64,000 bases of DNA from Paraspadella gotoi (taxonomy: Eukaryota; Chaetognatha), in the NCBI GenBank assembly GCA_051294375.1, contig CM119268.1, forward strand, positions 9,866,370 through 9,930,369, given 5' to 3'. The notes beneath the pieces are model-generated. The model did no database searches. It was not told the DNA's origin and saw only the letters and a program-made list of their open reading frames with translations. This document shows positions 61,101 to 64,000 of the stretch, one piece after another. Numbering within the stretch: position 1 is the first letter of the stretch; each line of letters starts with the position of its first letter. The position numbers and the translations under genes are program-made.

Positions 61101-61188
61101 TTGGGAAATGTACCAACAAAGGTGCTGGGACTTCTTCCCAGTGGGTGACTGCTTTAGAAAGCAGTACGAGGACGAACTTTCGGGCTGA
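696..61188 (+). CDS. RyR: Ryanodine receptor, intracellular Ca2+ release channel (5' end missing)
   Basis: This is a homotetrameric ER/SR channel that releases stored Ca2+ into the cytosol. Conceptual splicing gives, in RyR order, the end of RY1&2 (RAETSYA), SPRY2, a linker, SPRY3, solenoid blocks, RY3&4, the central domain, EF-hands, transmembrane helices, the GGGIGDE pore motif and the C-terminal tail ending in KQYEDELSG. Over 70 exons are recognisable, and nearly all junctions keep reading phase with GT-AG sites. The first roughly 1,000 residues (MIR, RIH, SPRY1) lie upstream, and 777 Ns at 792-1568 hide part of SPRY2. The reading is broken by an inverted copy of a central block (27727-33949), by a frame-damaged tandem copy (52394-55395), and by local frameshifts near 1778, 27330, 36325 and 42753. 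These look like assembly errors more than gene decay, because the rest is well conserved. A polyadenylation hexamer lies at 61784. Exon lists are in the block entries below. Confidence 0.97.
1868..3200. mobile_element. hAT-like non-autonomous DNA transposon (1.33 kb) in a RyR intron
   Basis: The ends are inverted repeats: the left end starts TAGAGTTCCGATAACC, and the right end read as reverse complement starts TAGGGTTCCGTTAACC. Both fit the 5'-YARNG start typical of hAT elements. The exact 8-bp direct repeat GTTACCAT flanks both ends (1860-1867 and 3201-3208), and 8-bp target duplications are the hAT hallmark. Sub-terminal regions are rich in TTAACGGTTAA repeats on both sides. I see no transposase-like ORF inside, so it would need transposase in trans. 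It carries an internal palindromic segment near 2500-2590 described separately. Confidence 0.8.
2503..2592 (-). repeat. Palindromic hammerhead-ribozyme-like segment inside the hAT-like element
   Basis: Read on the - strand, the order is CTGATGA, a stem (GGACT paired with AGTTC), then GAAACATGTC. This is the linear order of a hammerhead core (CUGANGA, stem II, GAAA, short stem III, GUC). The segment is also bounded by ACGGACATGTTT and its complement, giving an overall palindrome of about 80 bases. Whether it cleaves is unknown. Confidence 0.4.
4347..4440. repeat. (GA)n microsatellite
   Basis: An almost pure GA dinucleotide run with a few extra G or A insertions, directly after the donor of exon 4262-4346. 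Confidence 0.95.
4552..5590. other. RyR intron, low-complexity poly-T tracts
   Basis: The open frames here are pyrimidine-rich and do not match RyR. The splice sites at either end bring a phase-0 donor to a phase-0 acceptor, so nothing in between is needed to keep frame. An unrecognised alternative exon cannot be excluded around 4735-4940, where GC content rises. Confidence 0.5.
5591..8145 (+). CDS. RyR: RyR exons: Ser/Pro-rich linker between SPRY2 and SPRY3, several very small exons
   Basis: The exons are 5591-5761, 5944-5985 (42 nt), 6235-6259 (25 nt), 6399-6455 (57 nt), 6839-6979, 7662-7778 and 8069-8145. All join in phase. The first encodes two near-identical units, each [10 protein letters not shown], 16 codons apart; each is a consensus PKA-type RRxS site. 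The next gives [14 protein letters not shown], a basic motif that I recall in similar form from insect RyRs. The rest is Ser/Pro/Ala-rich and then acidic. This is the variable divergent region of the family. The multiple-of-three exons (5591-5761, 5944-5985) could be skipped without a frame change. The 6399-6455 and 6839-6979 exons are also multiples of three and phase 1 on both sides. The acceptor of 7662 is purine-rich and weak, so that start is less certain. Confidence 0.75.
5775..5890. repeat. (CT)n microsatellite
   Basis: A CT dinucleotide tract with short interruptions. It begins a few bases after the donor of the RRGS exon and so occupies the 5' part of that intron. Confidence 0.95.
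7010..7115. repeat. Tandem minisatellite, about 37-bp unit
   Basis: Three to four copies of a unit containing GCGCCACGGCTGTCTACCGT followed by CTAGC and a T run. The copies diverge by a few substitutions (ATGG/ACGG, TTCC/TACC). It is intronic, immediately after the donor at 6980. Confidence 0.85.
7116..7661. other. RyR intron, AT-rich
   Basis: No coding, repeat or RNA signal that I can support. The stretch is AT-rich and the next exon's acceptor lies in an A run. Confidence 0.5.
8235..9825 (+). CDS. RyR: RyR exons: SPRY3 domain
   Basis: The exons are 8235-8402, 8976-9041, 9336-9443, 9561-9647 and 9734-9825. They read [13 protein letters not shown] and VGWVGPGF, then [20 protein letters not shown], then [17 protein letters not shown] and LFQIELGR, then [12 protein letters not shown]. 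These match the RyR strings GCLVDLAMGMLSF, FPAVFLQPTS, FQFELGKLKN and VPQCPPRL. SPRY3 lies in the cytosolic bridging sheet near subunit contacts. The intron after 9041 starts GC (CAG|GCGAGT) and not GT. The alternative, a GT further on, would break the match. Confidence 0.92.
8403..8975. other. RyR intron carrying a tRNA-like block
   Basis: This separates two SPRY3 exons. Apart from the tRNA-like sequence at 8774-8848 and a short palindrome (GTAACACCGTGTTAC at 8723), nothing supported is visible. Confidence 0.5.
8774..8848 (-). repeat. tRNA-like sequence, probably a tRNA-derived SINE relic
   Basis: On the - strand, 75 nt start AGCGGCC and end GGTCGCT, which can pair as a 7-bp acceptor stem with one G-U. 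TGGTGCAGGAGG fits an A box and GGTTCTAGCCC fits a B box of RNA polymerase III internal promoters. The anticodon arm does not fold cleanly around a 7-base loop, so a working tRNA is unlikely. A tRNA pseudogene or SINE head fits better. Confidence 0.35.
10112..21067 (+). CDS. RyR: RyR exons: solenoid region upstream of the inverted duplication
   Basis: The exons are 10112-10291, 10365-10495, 10567-10633, 11101-11235, 11582-11737, 17335-17435, 17530-17687, 18535-18633, 19479-19568, 19643-19805, 19930-20203, 20292-20448, 20716-20881 and 20946-21067, all in phase. Landmarks are [81 protein letters not shown], an acidic Glu-rich stretch (19676-19708), [27 protein letters not shown] and [13 protein letters not shown]. 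They run in the same order as vertebrate RyR1 and build the large helical cytosolic scaffold. The intron 11738-17334 hosts a complete nested gene (12816-16587). The last exon carries the left boundary of the inverted duplication at 21006. Confidence 0.95.
11286..11330. repeat. (GAAA)n-rich microsatellite
   Basis: A short GAAA/AAAG run directly after the donor of exon 11101-11235. A similar purine run recurs at 11500-11548 in the same intron. Confidence 0.85.
12070..12126 (+). repeat. Hammerhead-ribozyme-like motif copy (degenerate core)
   Basis: The order is TAACG, CTGATGA, a GGCTT...AAGCC stem, GAATCATGTC, CGTTA. The outer TAACG and CGTTA pair perfectly as a stem I. The GAAA box is changed to GAAT, and one extra A lies between CTGATGA and the GGCTT stem, so catalysis is doubtful. 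The same motif recurs at 21498, 39930 and (in the hAT-like element) 2503. Confidence 0.45.
12233..12427. repeat. (GAAA)n microsatellite, about 195 bp
   Basis: GA repeats pass into a nearly perfect GAAA array with a few GAAT interruptions in the last 80 bases. Open frames through it (Ser/Phe/Leu repeats) are artefacts of the repeat. Confidence 0.97.
12816..16587 (+). CDS. Two-exon multi-pass membrane protein nested in a RyR intron, family not recognised
   Basis: The exons are 12816-13711 and 14598-16587. The donor (TTCAG|GTATAA) and acceptor (CCTCCTCAG|AATC) join exactly in phase (Arg 299), giving 961 residues. The first 26 residues are a signal-peptide-like hydrophobic segment. Residues 27-298 form a Cys-containing, probably extracytoplasmic domain with N-glycosylation sequons (for example NIS, NAS and NQS). 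A first helix follows at about 300-317, then a Ser-rich polar loop (to about 530) and about eight further helices near 534-552, 592-612, 681-702, 715-733, 743-763, 765-785, 870-888 and 903-925. The C-terminus is polar. An 11-N gap at 15068-15078 interrupts the loop, so its frame there is assumed. It looks like a membrane receptor, transporter or fusion-type protein, but I do not recognise the family. Codon use is GC-rich like the RyR exons. The ATG lies directly after a poly-A run. Confidence 0.8.
13841..14515. repeat. GC-rich direct repeat pair in the nested gene's intron
   Basis: Two copies of a unit of about 210-250 bp (13841-14090 and 14303-14515) share TATGGCAACAGCCGGGTTGC, GATGCCCATT, GGCGCGGTTACCCT-like and TGCCAACGCAGAGG segments. 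Between them GGCGTTTGTCGTAGC occurs twice (about 14204 and 14245). The unit is much more GC-rich than the flanking intron, which suggests an inserted mobile or satellite-like element. I see no terminal inverted repeats and no coding capacity that I trust. Confidence 0.6.
16588..17220. other. RyR intron downstream of the nested gene, with (GAAA)n tract
   Basis: AT-rich sequence, presumably the 3' UTR and downstream flank of the nested membrane-protein gene. A GAAA/GAAAGA tract runs from about 17105 to 17205. Confidence 0.6.
17221..17363. repeat. Tandem duplication of an intron-exon junction
   Basis: A 52-bp block spanning the intron end and the first codons of the RyR exon at 17335 occurs twice (17221-17272 and 17312-17363). 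Both copies contain TCATCAG followed by ACCCATCCTTCGAGTCG. The spacer is built from GTCATAATGTCATCTT repeats. Only the second copy continues as [11 protein letters not shown], so the first is a decoy acceptor with a truncated exon start. Confidence 0.85.
17744..18463. mobile_element. Fold-back (MITE-like) element, about 0.7 kb
   Basis: GAAGGCTTCATATTAGAAAA at the left reappears inverted at the right end (18442-18461). The similarity continues inward through CGAACCGAGAAT and AAATGGGACTATCGAGG, giving imperfect arms of roughly 300 bases around a (TTA)n centre. No ORF is visible. Flanking bases suggest a TA target site, but no clear duplication can be proven. It sits wholly inside the RyR intron 17688-18534. 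Confidence 0.75.
18007..18058. repeat. (TTA)n microsatellite at the centre of the fold-back element
   Basis: A pure ATT/TTA trinucleotide run, passing into TTTA units, between the two arms. Confidence 0.95.
18634..19478. other. RyR intron, AT-rich
   Basis: No supported feature inside. It follows the CPPTDQ exon and ends at the TTTCGCAG acceptor. Confidence 0.5.
21183..27674 (+). CDS. RyR: RyR exons: second solenoid half and RYR repeats 3-4
   Basis: The exons are 21183-21276, 21750-21969, 22076-22128, 22327-22518, 22652-22812, 23662-23761, 23876-23999, 24175-24265, 24626-24760, 25005-25168, 26413-26553, 26811-26916, 27180-27364 and 27606-27674 (cut by Ns). Landmarks are [114 protein letters not shown] and [14 protein letters not shown], then the RY3&4 strings [16 protein letters not shown] and LKLVPYDIL. 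The intron after 23761 begins GC (AAAG|GCAAGT). Exon 27180-27364 changes frame between LAALGGG and HLKLVPYD in both arms, with different bases missing in each, so an assembly error is likely. Confidence 0.93.
21498..21551 (+). repeat. Hammerhead-ribozyme-like motif copy
   Basis: The order is TGTTAATG, CTGAAGA, GGCTT-loop-AAGCC, GAAACATGTC, CATTATAACA. The CTGANGA and GAAA boxes are intact. Stem II pairs over 5 bp, and stem I pairs as AATG/CATT plus TGTTA/TAACA with a small bulge. Stem III would be only 2 bp, as in retroelement-borne hammerheads. One unpaired A separates CTGAAGA from stem II. An inverted copy lies in the other duplication arm near 33400-33465. Confidence 0.5.
22813..23661. other. 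RyR intron, AT-rich
   Basis: Contains an A-rich tract around 23110-23150. Open frames here on both strands do not match RyR or any family I know, and the same sequence recurs in the inverted arm. Confidence 0.5.
24931..24958. repeat. Dispersed short palindromic repeat (TTGGT-N3-ACCAA type)
   Basis: AATTGGTGCAACCAATATAA followed by AAATTAA. Near-identical copies occur at 46458-46512 (two in tandem), 47654-47670 (partial) and 62609-62636, plus the mirror copy in the inverted arm near 30040. Confidence 0.7.
25205..25294. repeat. (CT)n microsatellite
   Basis: A nearly pure CT dinucleotide run of about 90 bp, just inside the intron after the exon ending at 25168. It borders the LINE fragment. 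A second CT tract lies at 26152-26188. Confidence 0.95.
25295..26040 (+). mobile_element. Decayed non-LTR retrotransposon (LINE) reverse-transcriptase 3' fragment
   Basis: An open stretch reads [20 protein letters not shown] followed by [12 protein letters not shown] and [11 protein letters not shown]. This is the FLGxxID...LxWxxHI signature found just after the catalytic part of jockey/CR1-type LINE reverse transcriptases. Frames are interrupted after about 100 codons and continue in other frames, for example [10 protein letters not shown]-like sequence after 25710, so it is a relic. It lies in a RyR intron, between two CT microsatellites. At the same place the inverted arm has a different, shorter segment. 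Confidence 0.75.
27675..27726. other. 25-N gap and spacer at the centre of the inverted duplication
   Basis: The Ns occupy 27675-27699. The following bases, reverse-complemented, extend the left-arm exon past GGTTACA, so they probably are the true continuation of that exon read from the other strand. A small fixed-size gap at the axis of a palindrome points to an assembly join. Confidence 0.8.
27727..33949 (-). pseudogene. Right arm of the inverted duplication: reverse-oriented, frame-damaged RyR copy
   Basis: It carries the same exons as the left arm in reverse order on the - strand (for example the PSVGNEG exon near 32450 and the [12 protein letters not shown] misreading near 32570). It differs by many single-base losses in homopolymers: TTCCACCGCCC for TTCCCACCGCCC near 28904, and GAAGGGCG for GAAGGGGCG near 32580. 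These shift frame. It cannot be part of the RyR transcript in this orientation. The segment at about 29230-29690 replaces the LINE-bearing stretch of the left arm. That suggests a second haplotype and not simply the same molecule read twice. It is probably an assembly artefact, less likely a real inverted duplication. Confidence 0.85.
29090..29215. repeat. (GA)n and GAAA-rich microsatellite in the right arm
   Basis: The counterpart of the CT tract at 26152-26300. A second GA tract lies at 29716-29800, the counterpart of 25205-25294 but much shorter. Confidence 0.9.
33950..34317. other. Junction poly-T and unique sequence leading back into RyR
   Basis: An 11-T run marks the end of the right arm inside what should be an exon. 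Unique sequence follows, with short ATGCCNNGATCGAT-like repeats around 34170-34260. RyR coding resumes at about 34318 after a pyrimidine-rich acceptor. Part of the RyR exon between ADGY and [10 protein letters not shown] is missing here. Confidence 0.6.
34318..42174 (+). CDS. RyR: RyR exons: RY3&4 to central (RIH-associated) domain
   Basis: The exons are 34318-34476, 34871-35081, 35158-35292, 35731-35887, 35996-36128, 36292-36412, 36504-36613, 36793-36933, 37009-37218, 37415-37573, 38312-38540, 38900-38964, 39049-39252 (or from 39034), 39527-39639, 39720-39805, 40062-40234, 40440-40493, 41041-41140, 41234-41390, 41455-41688, 41770-41905 and 41988-42174. Landmarks are [167 protein letters not shown] and LLDLQKD-like LLNLQKDM. 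Exon 36292-36412 shifts frame between SCLAAFAT and SLLEPSLN (one extra base, about 36325). Its junction to 36504 is also out of phase. Confidence 0.93.
34680..34832. repeat. (GATT)n / (TTTA)n simple repeats in a RyR intron
   Basis: Degenerate GATTGATT passes into repeated TTTATTTATTGACTGA units. Confidence 0.85.
35453..35690. repeat. (CTTT)n microsatellite
   Basis: Long CTTT tetranucleotide array with CCTTTTTT interruptions, filling most of the intron 35293-35730. Confidence 0.95.
36687..36756. repeat. 34-bp tandem duplication in a RyR intron
   Basis: Two perfect copies of a unit beginning TAAAAATGAGGATAAATGAG and ending in AATTTCTAG, immediately adjacent. Confidence 0.9.
37574..38311. other. 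RyR intron with (CT)n tract
   Basis: AT-rich, with no coding signal. A CT microsatellite with T interruptions runs from about 38158 to 38255 close to the acceptor at 38311. Confidence 0.6.
39928..39978 (-). repeat. Hammerhead-ribozyme-like motif copy
   Basis: On the - strand the order is AACG, CTGATGA, GGCTT-loop-AAGCC, GAAACATGTC, TGTT. The boxes are intact. Stem I is AACG/TGTT with one G-U, so its sequence differs from the other copies while pairing is kept. The same extra A precedes stem II. Confidence 0.5.
40494..41040. other. RyR intron, AT-rich
   Basis: Contains a partial GAAACATGTC string near 40910 without the CTGANGA box. Nothing else supported. Confidence 0.45.
42249..43015 (+). 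CDS. RyR: RyR exons: paired EF-hands and following helices
   Basis: The exons are 42249-42543, 42671-42753 and 42859-43015. The first encodes two canonical 12-residue Ca2+-binding loops: [12 protein letters not shown] (42392-42427) and [12 protein letters not shown] (42497-42532). All oxygen-ligand positions 1, 3, 5 and 12 and Gly6 are present. Mammalian RyR EF loops are degenerate by comparison. [17 protein letters not shown] and [20 protein letters not shown] follow, both RyR hallmarks. The phase between 42753 (phase 1) and 42859 (needs phase 2) does not match, so one base is probably missing. The EF pair contacts the neighbouring subunit's S2-S3 loop in known RyR structures and tunes Ca2+ inhibition. 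Confidence 0.93.
43759..46328 (-). CDS. SR splicing factor of the SRSF4/5/6 (B52/SRp55) type, nested in a RyR intron
   Basis: A nuclear RNA-binding splicing regulator. Five exons on the - strand, complement of 46093-46328, 45813-46021, 45561-45729, 44105-44215 and 43759-43858, join with GT-AG sites in perfect phase to give 274 residues. RRM1 is at residues 7-78, with RNP2 IYVGRL (9-14) and RNP1 GYAFVEFE (41-48). An Arg/Asp/Tyr-rich hinge (80-132) follows. The second RRM is a pseudo-RRM (about 138-205) carrying the SWQDLKD signature (150-156) diagnostic of SRSF1/4/5/6/9. [20 protein letters not shown] is closest to SRSF4/5/6. The RS domain is short (about residues 217-245) and is followed by a Ser/Pro tail ending SDRSGRQ. 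The donor of exon 4 contains an in-frame TAA, so retaining that intron would end the protein at SRSK. A possible polyadenylation hexamer lies at 43424-43429. Confidence 0.92.
44216..45560 (-). other. Large intron of the SR-protein gene
   Basis: The 1.3-kb intron before the RS-domain exon is far longer than the other introns of this gene. In SR-protein genes such an intron often hosts a stop-containing poison exon for autoregulation. I could not identify one with confidence here. Confidence 0.4.
46329..48025. other. Upstream region of the SR-protein gene within the RyR intron
   Basis: A GC-rich island at about 46850-47090 lies 0.5 kb upstream of the SR-protein start. A + strand frame from 46735 ([13 protein letters not shown], then Arg/Ser-rich) stays open for 88 codons but matches nothing I know. 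A promoter-associated CpG-rich region is as likely as a gene. The rest is AT-rich. Confidence 0.4.
46458..46512. repeat. Tandem pair of the dispersed TTGGT-N3-ACCAA repeat
   Basis: Two copies of AAATTGGTACAACCAATATAA separated by a few bases. The sequence then continues AAATTATCCATTCATTTA, which also follows the partial copy at 47654-47697. Confidence 0.75.
48026..48163 (+). CDS. RyR: RyR exon after the nested SR-protein gene
   Basis: It reads [16 protein letters not shown] then [10 protein letters not shown] and an acidic end EEEEEQ. This matches the vertebrate string KESKRQFIFDVVNEGG...[10 protein letters not shown]. Phase 0 on both sides. It is separated by a 5-kb intron (43016-48025) from the preceding exon; that intron holds a complete gene on the opposite strand. 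Confidence 0.93.
48164..52393. other. Long RyR intron with gap and probable inserted DNA
   Basis: Holds a 232-N gap (48741-48972) and AT-rich unique sequence. The segment 48650-48740 (GAGTACTGACCTTTCT, a CT tract, CGTCATAAGAA, TTTATGCAAATATATGAAAA) is repeated with changes at 52096-52290. So about 3.3 kb, including the gap, lies between two copies of the same sequence. CT microsatellites are at 48665-48703 and 52125-52190. A CTGATGATGGCATAGAAACT-like string on the - strand near 48490-48525 resembles the hammerhead-like family but lacks GAAA. Confidence 0.6.
51220..51420 (-). pseudogene. Possible coding relic of an unrecognised (mobile?) ORF
   Basis: The - strand frame reads [35 protein letters not shown] and [13 protein letters not shown] for about 65 codons without a stop and without a Met start. 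Its charged, non-repetitive composition is unlike random AT-rich intron. I do not recognise the family; a transposon-derived ORF is plausible because it lies in the presumed insertion 48740-52090. Confidence 0.35.
52265..55395 (+). pseudogene. First, frame-damaged copy of the RyR exons preceding and entering the membrane domain
   Basis: Includes the exon 52394-52482 (SEALARAY...SAKAKGF with one C lost) and damaged versions of the exons found intact at 56008-58778. Examples: CTGTGCGTTCTTG for CTGTGGTTCTTG near 52615, CTCAAGTCTTCG for CTCAAGCTCTTCG near 52708, TTTATTGATAAG for TTTATGATGAAAGG near 52900, CTGCCCTTCTC for CTGCCTTCTC near 55337. Errors are mostly single-base indels in almost every exon, while intron sequence is just as similar. 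That is the signature of an uncorrected read placed next to the polished copy, not of an old duplicate. Confidence 0.85.
55383..55813. other. Fold-back junction between the two copies (61 Ns inside)
   Basis: Forward sequence (TCTGCTTGTGATGACGTTTA) runs into Ns at 55499-55559. The sequence then returns on the opposite strand (55560-55813), including a reverse-oriented, undamaged copy of the [10 protein letters not shown] exon (55560-55649). At 55815 the forward orientation resumes at the intron following that exon. A second short repeat with 10 Ns is at 55893-55902. Confidence 0.85.
56008..58778 (+). CDS. RyR: RyR exons: first membrane helices (preferred copy)
   Basis: The exons are 56008-56162, 56279-56363, 56434-56534, 56788-56853, 57441-57500, about 57806-57929, 58015-58072, 58148-58232, 58370-58458 and 58633-58778. 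They encode [18 protein letters not shown] then a hydrophobic helix ([10 protein letters not shown]), a Gly/Pro-rich acidic linker, and a helix with LARNF...[10 protein letters not shown] (RyR: SRNFYTL...[10 protein letters not shown]). A Glu-rich luminal stretch follows, then [20 protein letters not shown]. Exon 58148 reads RNF then TAA here. The other copy has TTTTACCGATG at that spot; together they imply RNFYRMKN, so each copy carries an error. The join into about 57806 is also off by one base. The last exon ends AAG|GCGAGC, a GC donor. Confidence 0.88.
58986..61188 (+). CDS. RyR: RyR exons: pore-forming transmembrane domain and C-terminus
   Basis: The exons are 58986-59085, 59352-59425, 59515-59617, 59764-59857, 59955-60111, 60381-60497, 60564-60711, 60792-61004 and 61085-61188, all in phase. 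They read [100 protein letters not shown] (selectivity filter), [15 protein letters not shown] (S6), [20 protein letters not shown], the zinc-finger-like C-terminal segment [12 protein letters not shown]...HGFETH...H, and [20 protein letters not shown]. The intron after 59617 uses a GC donor (AGAG|GCGAGC). Stop TGA at 61186-61188. Confidence 0.97.
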
Positions 61189-62005
61189 AAATGTCGGCTT
61201 TCGATGGCTACACTTTGAAATGACCCCAAAAATGCGCGTTTCATCGGAGAACTCGAGAATTAGTGTCAGTTATATCGTGAAAAAGATTTGTGCATTTCTT
61301 CGCGGTTTCTTGTACATTAAGGCTTTTAATGTTTTGTTGGTTGTTTGTAGTTGATTTGGATTTTTCCTTCCCTTGAAGTTTATCTCCCTTAGAATCTCGA
61401 GGAAAATTGACGAGTTATTTATCCTCACTTGGTATTTTATTCCCTTCGACGGCTCTAGTCTGAAGTGTTTTTCATTTTAACTCAATTACTAATAATTTTA
61501 TACTTAGCTAGTTTTTGATGAGAGGTGGCCGCGATGTCGGCTTCGCAAAGACATTTTCTTCATGTTAGCAACTGTCCCTAATTATTATCATGAAAACCTG
61601 TCTCTGCCGCCGCTATTGTAGCTCTCCTACGTTTCATTTGGCATCTTTCGTTTAATTTAGTAATTGTATCCACACGAGGGCTACGGTTAAACTTTATCCG
61701 TTCTTATAGAACTGCGCAGTATTAATGTTTTCCATTTGTTTTTACATACGCCACTGAATTTTGTCTACTGATTAATAGGTACGAATAAAGTTTGTCAATT
61801 TCTGTGTCTACTAGTGATATTATCGAATGGTAATAAAACACTGATACTCCTAAATCTTTTTCTGACTTAGATTGAATAAGCATAACTCGATGTTTCAGCT
61901 AAAGAATGAAATAAACATAAAGCTTAGAACTCGGTTTAAAATCATATTTTTTCAAATGATTAATAAATATTTAAACGTCTAATTTTGCGGTCGTTTGTAG
62001 GTAGG
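61189..62005. other. RyR 3' UTR and convergent intergenic region
   Basis: Follows the RyR stop. AATAAA occurs at 61784-61789, and TAATAAAAC at about 61830. The RyR and protease genes are convergent, with under 0.9 kb between stop codons. Confidence 0.6.
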
Positions 62006-63943
62006 TTATGCCTGTCCCGTAGCGGGAATTTCTTGATTGGTGTGGTCAGAAATCCAAGACCTATTAAGAGTCAAAATGTTTTTTGAATACTTCAGGCGTA
62101 AACTAGATAAGTCAGTAAGTTAAACAAGAATTGAAAGTAAAATCGTATTGATAGCAAAATATAAGTCATAACAGCAATATGATTCATTTTCGTTGGAACA
62201 ACCGACAAACCTGAAAGCGGCGACTTCAGTGAAGACTCCCGGTCTTCCCGAGCAAGTCCCCGGTCCGAAAGAGACGACACCGATGACGTCGTAAGAGCCG
62301 CTGTCATTTGGGCAAACGAGCGGACCGCCGGAGTCGCCCATGCAGGCCGACCACTTGTATGGGTCGCCGAATCCAACCACGTCTAGACAAAAAAAAAAAA
62401 AAAAAACAATTTGGAATGATATTCATGTTATTACGAAACAAAGTCAGTTTATATGATAATTTGATGATAATTTATGTATAATTTTTCATAAAGAGAAAAA
62501 AATAGCGATCCTCAATAAAACAAAGGAGAAAGTTTCATGAGAATAAAGAGCAGCTAAAAAAGGGGATCATCAATCAAAGTCAAAGAAATAAGAATTAAAT
62601 AAATAATTTTTATATTGGTTGTACCAATTTCATAAAAATTAGCAAAAAAAGGCAGCGACGATTAAAGTAGATAATGTATTGTACTTGGTGGCAAGAAGGA
62701 TCCATATTGTCCTCTGAGATCGGACGCGGACCAGATATTTCCAGTTACTTTTTGCAATCGATCGGCCAACTGTTGTGGCCACCGTTTGATAAGACCCCAG
62801 CCGGAGAGAATGCAATTCGAATGTTTTCTATAATCCTTGTTGGGCAAACAGGCAGAACCTAAGTGAAGTGTGAATTCACAAATAATTATTTGCCTGACCG
62901 GTCGACTAGTTATGCACAGAACGGTTGTCCCTTAGCCAGAACCTGCGTAAGCGCCACTTAAGTCGATATCCCGATTAACTCTCAACAGCGCAATGTCGTT
63001 CTGAAACTGTTTCGGGTGGGTTGGTGATAAGTGATATAACATTCTCTACGAGCTTTGGGTCCATTCGTGAAAATAAAACCTGCTGCGGAGAAGAAAAGGA
63101 AGGATGGGAATAAAGCGTTTCGACGAGGAAATCATTTTCCGTTCCGTCATTACGGTTGAGATACCACTCGCCGACGCGAATCTGGACGAACGAAATAAAA
63201 GTTTACGGCGTCCATTATCAATTGGCACTTCCCCCCCCCCAGAATAATTTGTTATGTGGATTTCGACAATTTTTTATTATTTTAGAATTTATTATTTTAG
63301 ATTATTTTTAATTCATTTGATAACAGGTACGAAAAAGGATTATCAATTTTGTGCATACTGCTGGACGTAAGTTGTAGTTGTTCGTCCACAATACCTTGTA
63401 ATCACTTGCTCTTTCGGATTGCCCGAAGCAGTGCGCCGCGCACAAAATCCACCTCTGCGGGACAAACAAATAGGAGAAAAAAAAAATTAGGAAAACGAAC
63501 AATAAATAAAGAAAAGAAAATCAAAAAGAAAAAAAAATAAACAACAAAAGATTAGAAGATTCGAACCTTATTGAGAATAGTTCCGCCGCAAATGTGGCCA
63601 TGGTTTTTGTATCTCAAGGAGATTTGCCAAGGGAATTCTCCGTGGCCGGCATTTTCGCCATTGATGATTCTGCTGCTGGCGCCTTTCTTACCGCACTCTA
63701 AAAATGGCGTGAAAAATAGAGAAAAAATGATTAAAAGAAGTACGTAATTATTTTAATATCAGATATAAACTATTTATGAATGAACTCTGAATTGTGTGTT
63801 CTTATTTTATACATATAATACATAATGCTTAGAAAATTTATTTTTCAATACGAAGAGAGATGAGTGTATGGTGAGGTAGACTTACGCTTGAATGCAGCAA
63901 CGGAACCTAGTAGAAACAACGCGACACATAAAACGAGCTTCAT
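62006..63943 (-). CDS. Secreted chymotrypsin-like S1 serine protease
   Basis: Eight exons on the - strand, complement of 63886-63943, 63567-63697, 63395-63454, 63080-63181, 62943-63045, 62685-62858, 62211-62382 and 62006-62060, join in phase into 284 residues. A signal peptide (about residues 1-17, KLVLCVALFLLGSVAA) and a short propeptide end at the activation site SSR|IINGENA (R29-I30). The catalytic triad is His71 (LCAAHC), Asp134 (NDIALL) and Ser227 (GDSGGP). The residue at chymotrypsin position 189 is Ser (SACMGDSGGP), so chymotrypsin-like and not trypsin-like specificity is expected. It ends SWISDHTN then a short tail. It may serve digestion or extracellular proteolysis. The intron between 63080 and 63045 would be only 34 bp, and without it the frame stops, so this junction is the weakest. 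Confidence 0.9.
62609..62636. repeat. Dispersed TTGGT-N3-ACCAA repeat in a protease intron
   Basis: TTTTTATATTGGTTGTACCA continuing ATTTCAT, the reverse complement of the copies at 24931 and 46458. Confidence 0.7.
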
Positions 63944-63979
63944 TTTTGCGATCTAATTTCACGATCTCATTTCTCAAGC

Positions 63980-63985
63980 TTTATA
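63980..63985 (-). promoter_or_regulatory. Probable TATA box of the protease gene
   Basis: CTATAAAGC on the - strand lies 37 bases before the start codon. That would put transcription start about 10 bases before the ATG, a very short 5' UTR of the kind common for secreted digestive proteases. Confidence 0.55.
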
Positions 63986-64000
63986 GAAAAAATTTTTCAT

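Overview
The window is animal nuclear DNA, most likely from a protostome, and arthropod-like by the look of its proteins. GC-rich exons with GT-AG introns sit in AT-rich introns full of (GA)n, (GAAA)n and (TTA)n microsatellites. No bacterial or organellar gene organisation is visible. There are eight runs of N (671-695, 792-1568, 15068-15078, 27675-27699, 48741-48972, 55499-55559, 55893-55902, 56765-56774).

One gene fills nearly everything: a ryanodine receptor (RyR), the giant Ca2+ release channel of the ER/SR, on the + strand from before base 696 to its stop at 61188. The window starts near the end of the first RYR-repeat pair, so roughly the first thousand residues lie upstream. Reading down: SPRY2 (to 4148), a Ser/Pro-rich linker of small exons with two PKA-type RRGS sites (4262-8145), SPRY3 (8235-9825), the helical solenoid (10112-26553), the second RYR-repeat pair (26811-27674), the central domain (34318-42174), two canonical EF-hands (42249-42543), then the membrane and pore region (56008-61188) with a GGGIGD filter.

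Two genes are nested in RyR introns. A two-exon gene for a multi-pass membrane protein of no family I recognise lies on the + strand (12816-16587). A five-exon SR splicing factor of the SRSF4/5/6 (B52) type lies on the - strand (43759-46328). Past the RyR 3' end is an eight-exon, - strand, secreted chymotrypsin-like serine protease (62006-63943).

Two stretches look like assembly problems. Bases 21006-27674 are repeated as their reverse complement at about 27727-33949 around a 25-N gap. Bases 52265-55395 (frame-broken) are repeated at 55815-58800 (mostly intact), with a small fold-back and Ns between them. RyR reads correctly only if the inverted arm and the broken tandem copy are skipped. Several exons also carry single-base frame breaks.

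Mobile DNA includes a hAT-like element with an exact 8-bp target duplication, a 0.7-kb fold-back element, a LINE reverse-transcriptase relic present in only one arm of the inverted duplication, a GC-rich direct repeat, and a dispersed motif resembling a hammerhead ribozyme whose stem I covaries between copies.
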